From Candidatus Atribacter alterifermentans (lineage in GTDB: Bacteria > Atribacterota > Atribacteria > Atribacterales > Atribacteraceae), in the NCBI GenBank assembly GCA_012517635.1, contig JAAYUP010000465.1, positions 1 through 19,816 on the forward strand: DNA of 19,816 nucleotides. Reading direction: 5' to 3'. The notes beneath the pieces were generated by a model. That model worked only from the letters and a program-made list of their open reading frames with translations, was not told where the DNA came from and searched no databases. Shown here one piece after another: positions 7,488-17,100 of the stretch. How positions within the stretch are numbered: position 1 is the first letter of the stretch; each line of letters begins with the position of its first letter. Made by a program: the position numbers and the translations under genes.

Positions 7488-8777
7488 ATGCCTCTCGCAA
7501 TTATTTCTGGTACTCATTGGGGTGACGAGGGAAAAGGGAAAATAGTTGACTTTATCAGCCAAAAAGCCAATATGGTCATTCGAGCTCAAGGAGGAAGTAA
7601 CGCTGGACACACTGTCGTTGTTGATAACAAGAAGTACGTCTTTCATCTCATTCCATCAGGAATTCTTCATCCGAATATAAAATGTATTTTAGGAGACGGG
7701 ATGGTTATTGATCCATCCGATCTTCTTCAAGAAATTCAATTCTTGCGAGAGAATGGATGGGAAGATTCCCTTCAGCGATTGTTCATTAGTGAAAAAGCTC
7801 ATCTGGTTATGCCTTATCATCGTTTATTTGATCAACTTCAGGAGTCTTTTCGTCAAAATTCTCGCATCGGAACGACCGGTCGAGGAATTGGTCCTGCTTA
7901 TGAAGATAAAGTTGCCCGATGGGGAATTCAAGCTGCTGACCTTTTAAATCTGGATACCTTGAAAGCAAAATTACAGTTAGCCTTAAATTATAAAAATGTT
8001 ATATTGGAAAAGGTTTTTCAAAAACCTCCCCTTTCTTATGAAAAAATACTTGAACAATTCGAAAATTATTCGAAGCAATTAAAACCTTATATCGCTCATG
8101 TTTTACCAATCATTCATGATGCTCTCACTTCCAATCAAAATTTAATTATAGAAGGAGCCCAGGGCACAATGTTGGATTTAGACCATGGAACCTATCCTTA
8201 CGTCACTTCCTCTCACCCAGTCGCTGCAGGCTCATTACTGGGAGCTGGCTTAGGCCCCCTGTCCGATATCCAGTCAATTGGAATCTGTAAAGCTTATACT
8301 TCAAGAGTCGGAGAGGGGCCCTTCCCAACCGAATGCCGAAATCATATCGGTGAAGCTTTGCGTGAACAAGGTGGAGAGTATGGGTCAACTACAGGCCGAC
8401 CCCGGCGCTGCGGTTGGTTGGATGGAGTGGTACTCAAGTATGCAGTTCGGATTAATGCCCTCACCTCTCTGGTCATAACCAAGTTGGATGTCTTAGGTAC
8501 CTTTTCGAAAATTCACTTCTGTACCCACTACCGTATTGGAAACCATCTATCCTCGGAGCCTCCAACAAATCCTTTCGACTGGAAAATCGCTCAACCCATT
8601 TATCAAGAATTGGAAGGGTGGGAGAGCGATATCTCGAATATCCAATTTTATAATGATCTCCCTCGAGCAACCCGCGATTACATTGAATTCATAGAAGATT
8701 TTATAGAAATCCCAGTGGCTCTTCTTTCGGTTGGCCAAGATCGAAAATCGACCATTGTCCGGAAAGAAATTTTTTAA
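7488..8777 (+). CDS. purA: Adenylosuccinate synthetase
   Basis: It condenses IMP and aspartate with GTP to adenylosuccinate, the first committed step to AMP. It has 429 residues, the family norm. The N-terminal nucleotide-binding motif WGDEGKGK (11-18) carries the catalytic Asp13, and His41 stands in NAGHT; both have the same numbers as in E. coli. TTGRGIGPAYEDK and STTGRPRRCGWLD are the IMP-binding and family signature parts. Residue 10 is His where E. coli has Gln (GTQWGDEGKGK), a conservative oddity next to the active site. A strong Shine-Dalgarno AGAGGAGGA (7472-7480) lies 7 bases before ATG 7488. It follows guaA after 52 bases with no clear terminator, so both arms of the IMP branch point appear in one operon. 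Confidence 0.97.
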   Translation: MPLAIISGTHWGDEGKGKIVDFISQKANMVIRAQGGSNAGHTVVVDNKKYVFHLIPSGILHPNIKCILGDGMVIDPSDLLQEIQFLRENGWEDSLQRLFISEKAHLVMPYHRLFDQLQESFRQNSRIGTTGRGIGPAYEDKVARWGIQAADLLNLDTLKAKLQLALNYKNVILEKVFQKPPLSYEKILEQFENYSKQLKPYIAHVLPIIHDALTSNQNLIIEGAQGTMLDLDHGTYPYVTSSHPVAAGSLLGAGLGPLSDIQSIGICKAYTSRVGEGPFPTECRNHIGEALREQGGEYGSTTGRPRRCGWLDGVVLKYAVRINALTSLVITKLDVLGTFSKIHFCTHYRIGNHLSSEPPTNPFDWKIAQPIYQELEGWESDISNIQFYNDLPRATRDYIEFIEDFIEIPVALLSVGQDRKSTIVRKEIF

Positions 8778-8795
8778 TGAGGTGGCCCCTTTCGT

Positions 8796-10817
8796 ATGGA
8801 AAATAACTCTATCCGTCAAGAAATGGAAAAATTAAGAGAAATCATACGCCAACATGACTATCGGTATTATGTTCTCAATCAACCAACCATAACTGACGAT
8901 GAGTATGATGCTTTAATGAGAAAGTTACAAGAATTGGAAAAGAGCCATCCTGAATATCAAACGCCCGATTCACCGACCCAACGGGTTGCCGGAAAACCTC
9001 AGGACGGTTTCCCGCCCTTTGTCCATTCTCAACCTCTCTTGAGTCTGAATAATGCTATTTTAGAAGAGGACATTCGCGATTTTGATGAACGTCTTCAAAA
9101 ACTTCTCAATCAAAATCGTATTGAATATGTCGTTGAATTAAAAATTGACGGCTTGGCAATTAATCTCAGGTATGAAGAAGGAGTCCTCACCCACGGAGCC
9201 ACTCGGGGAGATGGAATAATTGGAGAAGATGTGACTCCAAACATTCGAACCATTAAAACTATTCCACTCCGGTTATTGGGAGAGAAAATCCCCAAGATAA
9301 TTGAGGTTCAAGGCGAAATATTTATGGAAAAAAACGCTTTTCAACGTCTGAATCAAGACCGAATTGCCAAAGGCGAGCCTCCCTTTGCAAATCCTCGTAA
9401 TTCTGCTGCTGGCTCCTTGCGGCAGCTTGATCCGAAGATAACAGCTACACGTGAACTTCAGATGTTTGCCTATGGGGCAACCTTCGTTGAAAGCAGCTCT
9501 ATTCCTCTCACCCAATGGGAACTCTTAAATTATTTGAAAAAATTGGGATTCAAGATAAATCCTCATATTGAGATGGTTTCCTCTATAGAAGAAATCATTG
9601 CTATCCATCGAAAGTGGGAAAGCCAACGCAAACAATTAGAGTATGAAATTGATGGGTTAGTCATAAAACTCAATTCTATTCCCGATCGGATTCGTTTAGG
9701 GTCAACCAGTAAAAGCCCTCGATGGGCTATTGCTTACAAATTCGAAGCGACAACCGAGCTGACCAGAGTTCTTGACATCAAAGTGAACGTAGGGCGGACG
9801 GGGACACTCACTCCAGTTGCTCTATTAGAACCCGTTAATATTGGTGGTGCCATAGTAAAACGAGCGACCCTCCACAATGAAGATGAAATGAAAAGGAAAG
9901 ATGTTCGAATTGGTGATTGGGTTTTGGTCGGTCGAGCTGGAGACGTGATTCCCGAAGTGATTCGGGTCATTCCAGAGCAAAGAACCGGTTCGGAAATTAT
10001 TTTTCAAATGCCAACCACCTGTCCAGTTTGTCATGCTCCAGTAAAAAGAGAAGTTGGAGAAGCCGCATGGAAATGCGTCAATATCAATTGCCCGGCTCAG
10101 CGGAAGGAAAAAATAATTCATTGGGCTTCACGGGATGCCATGGATATTGAAGGACTTGGTGAAAAATTAGTCAGCCAACTCATTGAAACCGGTTTAGTTC
10201 ATAGCATTTCTGATCTCTATCGTTTAAAGCGTGAGGAGTTAATCGATTTGGAACGAATGGGACCTAAATCAGCAGAAAACCTGATTCAAGCCATTGAACA
10301 ATCGAAAAGAAGAGAATTAGCTCGATTTATCTATGCACTCGGTATTCCTTATGTTGGGTCTCATATTGCTCAAATTCTTACCAACCATTTCTCATCATTG
10401 GATCAGATAATTGAAGCAACTGAGGATCAATTTCTCAGTATCGATGGAATCGGTCCCAAAGTCGCTCAATCGATACTCAATTTCTTTTCTCTTCCAGAAA
10501 ACCTCCAACTGCTCAAAGAATTAAAAGCCCTCGGTGTCTATCCCATCCAGAAAAAAAAGGAAAAAACGGTAAAAACCCAAGAATTCTTTCAGGGAAAAAC
10601 TTTTCTTTTTACCGGAACTCTCAGTCATTTTACTCGAAAAGAAGCCGAAGATTTGGTGGTTTCCCGAGGAGGAAAAGTAGTCAAAGCTGTTTCTTCTCAG
10701 GTTCATTATTTGGTAGTGGGTGAACAACCTGGATTAAAACTTCAACAAGCGTTAAAAAAGAATATTCCTCTTTTGACTGAAACTGAGTTCGAGGAGAAAA
10801 TCCATTCGGATTTTTGA
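8796..10817 (+). CDS. ligA: NAD-dependent DNA ligase LigA
   Basis: It seals nicks in replication and repair using NAD+. The 673 residues have the full domain order. Domain Ia (1-68) contains HDYRYYVL...DDEYDAL. The adenylation domain has the AMP-accepting Lys116 in LKIDG. An OB fold spans about 316-400. A four-cysteine zinc finger is formed by Cys409, 412, 427 and 432. Helix-hairpin-helix repeats lie at about 435-580, including GPKSAENL and GIGPKVAQ. A C-terminal BRCT domain spans about 596-673 (FTGTLSHFTRKEAEDLV, then GGKV). The residue before the active-site Lys is Leu (VELKIDG), where VEPKIDG is the more common reading. The gene starts 18 bases after purA with GAGGTGG (8779-8785) as ribosome site, so it probably shares the purine-operon transcript. 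Confidence 0.97.
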   Translation: MENNSIRQEMEKLREIIRQHDYRYYVLNQPTITDDEYDALMRKLQELEKSHPEYQTPDSPTQRVAGKPQDGFPPFVHSQPLLSLNNAILEEDIRDFDERLQKLLNQNRIEYVVELKIDGLAINLRYEEGVLTHGATRGDGIIGEDVTPNIRTIKTIPLRLLGEKIPKIIEVQGEIFMEKNAFQRLNQDRIAKGEPPFANPRNSAAGSLRQLDPKITATRELQMFAYGATFVESSSIPLTQWELLNYLKKLGFKINPHIEMVSSIEEIIAIHRKWESQRKQLEYEIDGLVIKLNSIPDRIRLGSTSKSPRWAIAYKFEATTELTRVLDIKVNVGRTGTLTPVALLEPVNIGGAIVKRATLHNEDEMKRKDVRIGDWVLVGRAGDVIPEVIRVIPEQRTGSEIIFQMPTTCPVCHAPVKREVGEAAWKCVNINCPAQRKEKIIHWASRDAMDIEGLGEKLVSQLIETGLVHSISDLYRLKREELIDLERMGPKSAENLIQAIEQSKRRELARFIYALGIPYVGSHIAQILTNHFSSLDQIIEATEDQFLSIDGIGPKVAQSILNFFSLPENLQLLKELKALGVYPIQKKKEKTVKTQEFFQGKTFLFTGTLSHFTRKEAEDLVVSRGGKVVKAVSSQVHYLVVGEQPGLKLQQALKKNIPLLTETEFEEKIHSDF

Positions 10818-10842
10818 AAACAGGAAAGCTTTTCACTATAAT
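10814..10842 (+). promoter_or_regulatory. Near-consensus sigma-70-type promoter for gatCAB-dnaE
   Basis: TTGAAA (10814-10819), then 17 bases, then a perfect TATAAT (10837-10842). The -35 box overlaps the ligA stop codon (10815-10817). Transcription would start near 10849 and give a leader of about 85 bases before gatC. A 6-base inverted repeat TATGGT/ACCATA (10845-10850 and 10859-10864) lies at the predicted start site and could be an operator or a 5' hairpin. Confidence 0.75.
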
Positions 10843-10935
10843 AGTATGGTATTGTAAAACCATATCAATTTTAATTTTAAACCGATTAAAGCTATTGACC
10901 ATAGAATGTGTCTTTGCAGGAAAGGAGTGGGTCGA

Positions 10936-11241
10936 TTGCCAGAAACAATTTCATTGTCGGAAATAAGAAAAGTAATTGCTCTTGCCAAGTTGTCTATTCC
11001 CGATATTGATTTGGAACAATTTTTTATAGAAATCAATAACATTCTTTCACATTTTGATAAACTAAATCACCTTGAACTCAAGGAGGTTTCACCCACTTCA
11101 CACATCTCCTGGAGCCAGCCACCAACCAATCCTGATGAGCCTCGGGAATGGCTGGGAAGAGAAGAACTCTTTTCCCAGGCGCCAGCCGTTATCGATCAAT
11201 ATTTTATTGTGCCAAAAGTGGTTGACAAGCAGGAGGAATGA
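10936..11241 (+). CDS. gatC: Asp-tRNA(Asn)/Glu-tRNA(Gln) amidotransferase subunit C
   Basis: GatC is the small subunit that wraps around and stabilises GatA in the GatCAB complex. The start is most likely TTG 10936, giving 101 residues: AAAGGAG (10921-10927) sits 8 bases before it, and the protein then begins at the usual family N-terminus (LSEIRKVIALAKLSI, normally about residue 5 onward). An in-frame ATG at 10906 would add ten residues with no family match and would place the Shine-Dalgarno sequence inside the gene. The ending with FIVPKVVD fits the family's typical V-P-K-V/I-V finish. The stop at 11239-11241 is followed by gatA after one base. Confidence 0.9.
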   Translation: MPETISLSEIRKVIALAKLSIPDIDLEQFFIEINNILSHFDKLNHLELKEVSPTSHISWSQPPTNPDEPREWLGREELFSQAPAVIDQYFIVPKVVDKQEE

Positions 11242-11242
11242 A

Positions 11243-12736
11243 ATGGATATCAATACAATTAAAAATTTCACGATTAAAGATTACCAAAACCTTTATAAAA
11301 ATAAAGAGTCATCCCCAACTGAAATGACCCAGTTCTTTCTGGATCGGATTCGCCTTCTCGATCCTTCCCTCCGAGCTTTTTTGACGATTGATGAAACAGG
11401 TGCCCTTCAACGGGCTCGGGAGTTAGAAGAAAAAAAACCTGGGGAAGCAGATCTTCCCGCTCTCTATGGTATTCCCATAGCCATTAAAGACAATATTTGC
11501 ATCCAAGGATTACCAACGACTTGTGGATCGAGAATTCTCAGCAATTATCGCTCGCCTTTTGATGCGACCGTTATAGAAAAAATTAAAAAAGCGGGAGGGA
11601 TTTTTTTAGGAAAAACCAATATGGATGAATTCGCCATGGGTTCTTCAACTGAAAATAGTGGTTTTGGACCAACCAGAAATCCCTTAGATCCCAACCGAGT
11701 ACCTGGGGGTTCCAGCGGGGGATCGGCAGCAAGCGTAGCTGCCCTGGAAGCACCTTTGGCGCTTGGTTCTGACACTGGCGGATCGGTCCGTCAACCAGCA
11801 GCATTCTGTGGAATAGTAGGGTTGCGCCCGACCTACGGACGCGTCTCTCGTTATGGATTAGTCAGTTTTGCTTCTTCTCTTGACCAAATTGGAACTCTGA
11901 CCCGGAATGTTCAGGATACCTTGACACTTTTTTCAGTGATTAGTGGTCAAGACAACCGAGATTCGACTTGCGCTCCTTATCCTCCTTTTTCTACATCTGA
12001 TTATCTGCCGGTAGATGAAGTCAAAAACATGAAAGTGGGAGTAGCCAAAGAATATTTCTCTCTTGGAGTAGAGTCAGTCATTACCCAACAAATTCAAGAA
12101 ATCCTCAAAACGCTTACCAATGAGGGGTTCGAAATCATCGAGGTATCGCTCCCTCATACCGATTACGCATTGGAAGCCTATTATATCGTAGCCCCAGCTG
12201 AAGCTTCTTCTAATTTAGCTCGTTATGATGGTATTGCTTACGGTTATCGGTGTAATGATCCCCTCAATCTTCAAGACCTTTACACTCGAACGAGAACCAC
12301 CGGTTTCGGAAAAGAAACCCTCCGCCGGATTATTTTAGGAACGTATTGTTTAAGCTCAGGTTATTACGATGAATTTTACCTCAAAGGCATGCAAGTTCGG
12401 ACTTTGGTGAAAAAAGACTTTGAAGATAGTTTTGAAAAATGCGATATCCTCCTCACTCCAGTTACTCCCAGCTTACCTTTTAAGTTTGGAGAAAAAAGCC
12501 ATGATCCCTACCAAATGTATTTAGCCGATGTTTTTACAATACCCTCAGCTATGGCAGGAATTCCAGCTCTTTCACTCAATTGTGGGTATCATCAACACCT
12601 TCCTATTGGATTGCAAGTCTTGGGGGCACCCTTTCAAGAAGGAAAAATATTAAGTTTTGCCTCTTTTTTAGAAAAGATTTTATCGGTTCCACCTCCTGAT
12701 GTCGATTCGATCAATCTCAAAAAGGAGGTACTTTGA
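11243..12736 (+). CDS. gatA: Asp-tRNA(Asn)/Glu-tRNA(Gln) amidotransferase subunit A
   Basis: GatA is the amidase-signature subunit that releases ammonia from glutamine (or asparagine) for amidation of misacylated Glu-tRNA(Gln) or Asp-tRNA(Asn) by GatB. From ATG 11243 it has 497 residues. The Ser-cisSer-Lys triad is present: Lys82 in AIKDN, Ser157 in GGSSGGS (155-161) and the nucleophile Ser181 in SDTGGSVRQP, each three residues past the published Staphylococcus positions. AGGAGG (11231-11236) is an ideal ribosome site with 6-base spacing and lies inside the end of gatC. The stop overlaps the gatB start by one base (TGATG), so translation is probably coupled and subunits are made in equal amounts. 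Confidence 0.97.
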   Translation: MDINTIKNFTIKDYQNLYKNKESSPTEMTQFFLDRIRLLDPSLRAFLTIDETGALQRARELEEKKPGEADLPALYGIPIAIKDNICIQGLPTTCGSRILSNYRSPFDATVIEKIKKAGGIFLGKTNMDEFAMGSSTENSGFGPTRNPLDPNRVPGGSSGGSAASVAALEAPLALGSDTGGSVRQPAAFCGIVGLRPTYGRVSRYGLVSFASSLDQIGTLTRNVQDTLTLFSVISGQDNRDSTCAPYPPFSTSDYLPVDEVKNMKVGVAKEYFSLGVESVITQQIQEILKTLTNEGFEIIEVSLPHTDYALEAYYIVAPAEASSNLARYDGIAYGYRCNDPLNLQDLYTRTRTTGFGKETLRRIILGTYCLSSGYYDEFYLKGMQVRTLVKKDFEDSFEKCDILLTPVTPSLPFKFGEKSHDPYQMYLADVFTIPSAMAGIPALSLNCGYHQHLPIGLQVLGAPFQEGKILSFASFLEKILSVPPPDVDSINLKKEVL

Positions 12737-14184
12737 TGGCTAACTGGCATATTACTATAGGTTTAGAGGTTCATTGTCAACTTCTTACCCAGGCGAAACT
12801 ATTTTGTCAATGTGGAACCGACTACATCGGTAAACCACCCAATAGTTTGGTCTGTCCAGTTTGTTTAGGGCTTCCAGGCTCTTTACCAGTTTTGAACCAT
12901 CACGCCATGCAACTCGCTCTTCGAACTGCTTCATCACTCCATTGTCAGCTCCTTCCGAAGGTGGTTTTTCATCGAAAAAACTATTTTTATCCTGATCTTC
13001 CGAAGGGATATCAAATTTCCCAATATGACCTTCCGATAGGCATTAATGGTTATTTTGATTTTCTAACCCAAGGCGAAAAAAAACAAGTTCGGATTAAACG
13101 AGTCCATATTGAAGAAGACGCTGGGAAACTCATCCATGAAGGCATTAACCTTCCAGAAAAGAGTTCTGGTGTTGATTTTAACCGTTGTGGAATTCCGCTG
13201 GTTGAAATAGTTACCGAGCCTGACCTCCATCATCCCGAAGAAGCCCGGGAGTGTTTAAATGTTCTCCGGGATTTGGTGAAATTTATTGAAGTGAGCGATG
13301 GAAATATGGAAGAAGGTTCCTTGCGTTGTGATGCCAATATATCCATTTCAACCCACCCCGACCATATGGGAGTCAAGGTTGAGGTTAAAAATATGAATTC
13401 TTTTCGGTCGGTATATCGGGCATTAGAATATGAAATTGAGCGGCAAAAAAAATGTTTAGAAGAGGGTGGTTGTGTTCCTCAAGAAACACGACACTGGGAT
13501 GAAACGAATGAAATAACAGTTCCTTCACGAGGGAAGGAAGATGCTGAGGACTACCGGTATTTTCCCGATCCTGACCTTCTCCCTTATATTGTAAACAAAG
13601 AAGTTATTCAACAAATCGAATCATCACTTCCTGAACTCCCCTTGGAACGAAAGGAACGATTTATGATTGAGTATGAACTCACTGAACCAGAAGCAAGTGT
13701 TTTAGTTCAAGAAAAATCATTAGCCGATTTTTTTGAAGATTGCATTCAAGAACTCAATAAACCAAAATTTATTGCCAATTGGACCATAACCGAAGTCTTA
13801 AAAAATCTGAATATTCTCGATATTGATATCAAACAAAGTAAAATTTCACCCTCATCTTTTATAGAATTACTAAAGATGATTGACAAAAAAGAAATCAGTG
13901 GAACCATTGCCAAGACCGTCCTGGAAGAGATGTTTCAAACCGGAAATCGGGCGAAAGAAATTATGGCAAAGAAGGGCATTGCTCAAATTAATAGTGAAAA
14001 AGAAATTGAAAAAATAGTGCGCCAGGTCATCGAACAGAATCCACAAAGTGTCGCTGATTTTTTAGGTGGAAAAGAAAAAGCCTTTCATTTTCTTTTTGGT
14101 CAAGTTATGAAAACCACTCGAGGTTTAGCTAATCCGGACTTGGTTAAAAGCATCCTCAATAAAGAATTATCGGCTGAGGGTTAA
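12736..14184 (+). CDS. gatB: Asp-tRNA(Asn)/Glu-tRNA(Gln) amidotransferase subunit B
   Basis: GatB phosphorylates the misacylated Glu- or Asp-tRNA with ATP and amidates it with ammonia channelled from GatA. The 482 residues are normal. ITIGLEVHCQL starts the cradle domain. The zinc site is Cys24, Cys26, Cys40 and Cys43 (FCQCGTD...LVCPVCLGLPGSLPVLN). YFYPDLPKGYQISQYD, HIEEDAGKL and DFNRCGIPLVEIVTEPD are hallmark blocks. The C-terminal third is the tRNA-binding YqeY-like helical tail. The ribosome site AAAGGAGGT (12721-12729) is close to perfect. A full gatCAB operon suggests that glutaminyl- and/or asparaginyl-tRNA is made by the indirect route; which one depends on the synthetases elsewhere in the genome. 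Confidence 0.97.
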   Translation: MANWHITIGLEVHCQLLTQAKLFCQCGTDYIGKPPNSLVCPVCLGLPGSLPVLNHHAMQLALRTASSLHCQLLPKVVFHRKNYFYPDLPKGYQISQYDLPIGINGYFDFLTQGEKKQVRIKRVHIEEDAGKLIHEGINLPEKSSGVDFNRCGIPLVEIVTEPDLHHPEEARECLNVLRDLVKFIEVSDGNMEEGSLRCDANISISTHPDHMGVKVEVKNMNSFRSVYRALEYEIERQKKCLEEGGCVPQETRHWDETNEITVPSRGKEDAEDYRYFPDPDLLPYIVNKEVIQQIESSLPELPLERKERFMIEYELTEPEASVLVQEKSLADFFEDCIQELNKPKFIANWTITEVLKNLNILDIDIKQSKISPSSFIELLKMIDKKEISGTIAKTVLEEMFQTGNRAKEIMAKKGIAQINSEKEIEKIVRQVIEQNPQSVADFLGGKEKAFHFLFGQVMKTTRGLANPDLVKSILNKELSAEG

Positions 14185-14188
14185 AGAA

Positions 14189-17100
14189 ATGAACTTTTCT
14201 CATCTCCATCTTCATACTGAATACAGCTTGCTGGATGGGTCAATTCGTATTCAAGAATTGCTTCAGAAAGCTCGAGAGACTGGAATACAAGCGATAGCTA
14301 TTACAGATCATGGAGTGATGTATGGGGTCATTGATTTTTACAAACAAGCTCTCAATGCCGGTATCAAACCGATAATTGGGTGCGAAACCTACGTTGCTCC
14401 GGGTAGCCGTTTTGAGAAAACCGTTACGAAGGGTGAAGAAAGTGCCTTCCATCTGGTTTTATTAGCTCGAAATCAAACCGGTTATCGGAATCTGGTTAAG
14501 TTAGTAAGTTTAGGATTTCTTGAAGGTTTTTATTACAAACCCCGTATCGATCGGGCTTTGTTACAAGAACATTCAGAAGGACTCATCGCTCTCAGTGCCT
14601 GTTTGGCTGGAGAAATTCCTTCGCTCATTTTAGCCGGCAAACCAAAGGAAGCCGAAAATTTAGCGGCAGAATATCGTGAGCTATTTGGAAGTGATGCTTT
14701 TTATTTAGAGTTGCAAGAAAATAAGATTCCCGACCAAACCAAGGTTAATCAAGTTTTAATTCAAATTGGGAAAAAATTAAAAATTCCATTAGTAGCCACA
14801 AATGATTCTCACTATCTCAACCAGGAAGACGCTCGTGTCCATGATATCATCTTGGCTATTCAAACGGCTACTAATCTCAACGATCCAAAAAGGCTTCGTT
14901 TTCCTACTCAAGAATTTTATGTTAAAACCCCTGAAGAAATGATTCGTGACTTTTCCTCGATTCCTGAAGCAATTGAAAATACCGAAAGAATCGCCGAATC
15001 ATGCAATGTGAAATTGGAGCTCGGTCAAGTCCTCTTGCCAGAATTTATCGTACCGGAGGGATTTGACGTTCCTGGATATCTCCGACACCTTTGTCTGGAG
15101 GGACTTCGACGTCGTTATGGAGATCCCCCACCCGAAAAAGTCAAAACCCAGTTAGAATACGAGTTAAAGGTTATTAACAATATGGGTTATGATGCTTATT
15201 TCTTAATTGTATGGGACTTTGTCAAATATTCCCGAGAAAAGGGAATCATGGTTGGACCAGGGAGAGGGTCAGCGGCTGGAAGTTTAGTTTCCTATTCTCT
15301 CGGAATAACCAATATTGACCCTCTTCGTTATGGACTTTTATTTGAACGCTTTCTTAATCCAGAACGAATTAGTATGCCTGATATCGATATTGACTTTTGC
15401 TTTGAAAGAAGGGGAGAGGTCATCGATTACGTTTCCAAGAAATATGGCCACACCAATGTGGCACAAATCATTACTTTTGGTCGCATGATGGCTCGAGGAG
15501 CAGTTCGTGATGTTGGTCGAGCTTTGGGATGGAGTTATGGAGAAGTTGATAAAATCGCCAAACTTATTCCAGGATTACCGGGCGTGACCCTCGAAAAGGC
15601 AATCGATACCAATACCGAATTAAAAAAATTGATTAAAAATGATTCCAACGTTGCTCAACTTTTAGAAATCGCTCAAAGAATAGAAGGGCTTTGCCGTCAT
15701 GCTTCGATGCATGCTGCTGGAGTGGTGATTTCTCACAAGCCTCTTACCGAGTATGTTCCACTTCAAAAAATGACCAATAATGAAATCGTCACTCAGTTCG
15801 ACATGGATACCTTAGGTGAATTAGGTTTGCTCAAGATGGATTTTTTGGGTTTAAGGACTCTTACCGTCATTGAACGAACTTTAAATATTATTAAAAAAAC
15901 GTCCCAAAAAATAATAAATATAGATACGATTCCTCTCGATGACCAGGATACCTATGAACTATTGGGACGAGGGGAAACGACTGGAGTATTTCAATTAGAA
16001 AGTTCGGGTATGAAGGAACTCCTTAAAAGATTCCGTCCAACCGTGATTGAAGAACTCACTGCGCTTTTAGCTCTCTATCGACCTGGGCCATTGGGAAGTG
16101 GAATGATTGATGACTTTATTAAAAGAAAACAGGGGAAAGTTAAAGTCATCTACCCTCATCCAAGCTTGGAAGACATTTTAAAAGAAACCTATGGTGTCAT
16201 TCTCTACCAGGAACAGGTCATGAAAATAGCCAGCGAATTCGCAGGCTTTACTTTGGGTCAGGCTGATATTCTTCGTCGAGCCATGGGAAAGAAAAAAGCT
16301 GATGTCATGGAACAACAAAGAGACCGGTTTATTCAGGGAGCGAAAGAGAAAGGTCATAACCCCAAGATCGCTGCCGAAATTTTCGACCTGATTGAATATT
16401 TCGCTGGATATGGATTCAACAAATCACATAGTGCCGCCTATGCTTTTATATCCTATCAAACGGCTTATCTCAAAGCTCATTATCCTACCGAATATCTTAC
16501 TGCCTGCTTAACCAGCATTCAGGAGGACACTGATAAAATTGCAAAATTTATTATGGAAGCTCGCCGACTCTCGATCAAAATACTTCCCCCAGATGTGAAT
16601 GAGAGTTTAGCTAATTTTACCGTTGTTGGAGAAAAGAAAATCCGTTTTGGATTGGCAGCCATTAAGAATGTTGGTGAAAATGCGGTGAGTGAAATCCTAA
16701 CTCGGAGAAAAGAAGCGCGTTTTCAAAATATCTTTGACTTCATGGAACGGATAGACCAAAGGGTAATCAATAAACGAGTTATCGAAAGTCTCATCAAAGC
16801 CGGAACTTTCGATAGTCTTCATCACAACCGAAATCAACTTTTAAGCTCATTAGAAGAAATTATCCATTTTTATGCCAAAAGAAAGAAAAAAAATCACCCA
16901 TTACAGGCAACACTTTTTGGTGACTTAAAACCAATTATTCAGGAAACAATTTCTCTTCGGGAAGTCTCAGAATTTCATCCCCGTGACCTCCTTTCCATGG
17001 AGAAAGAAATGATCGGTCTTTATATTAGTGATCATCCGGTCAGAAACGTTCTTGCCTCCTACCCATTTTTAAATGTCATTCCCCTTGAGCAAGTTCAAAT

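Noticed and set aside
11072..11242. Upstream extension of gatA by 57 codons inside gatC
   Set aside because: It is only the other frame of gatC; AGGAGG (11231-11236) and the family N-terminus point to ATG 11243.
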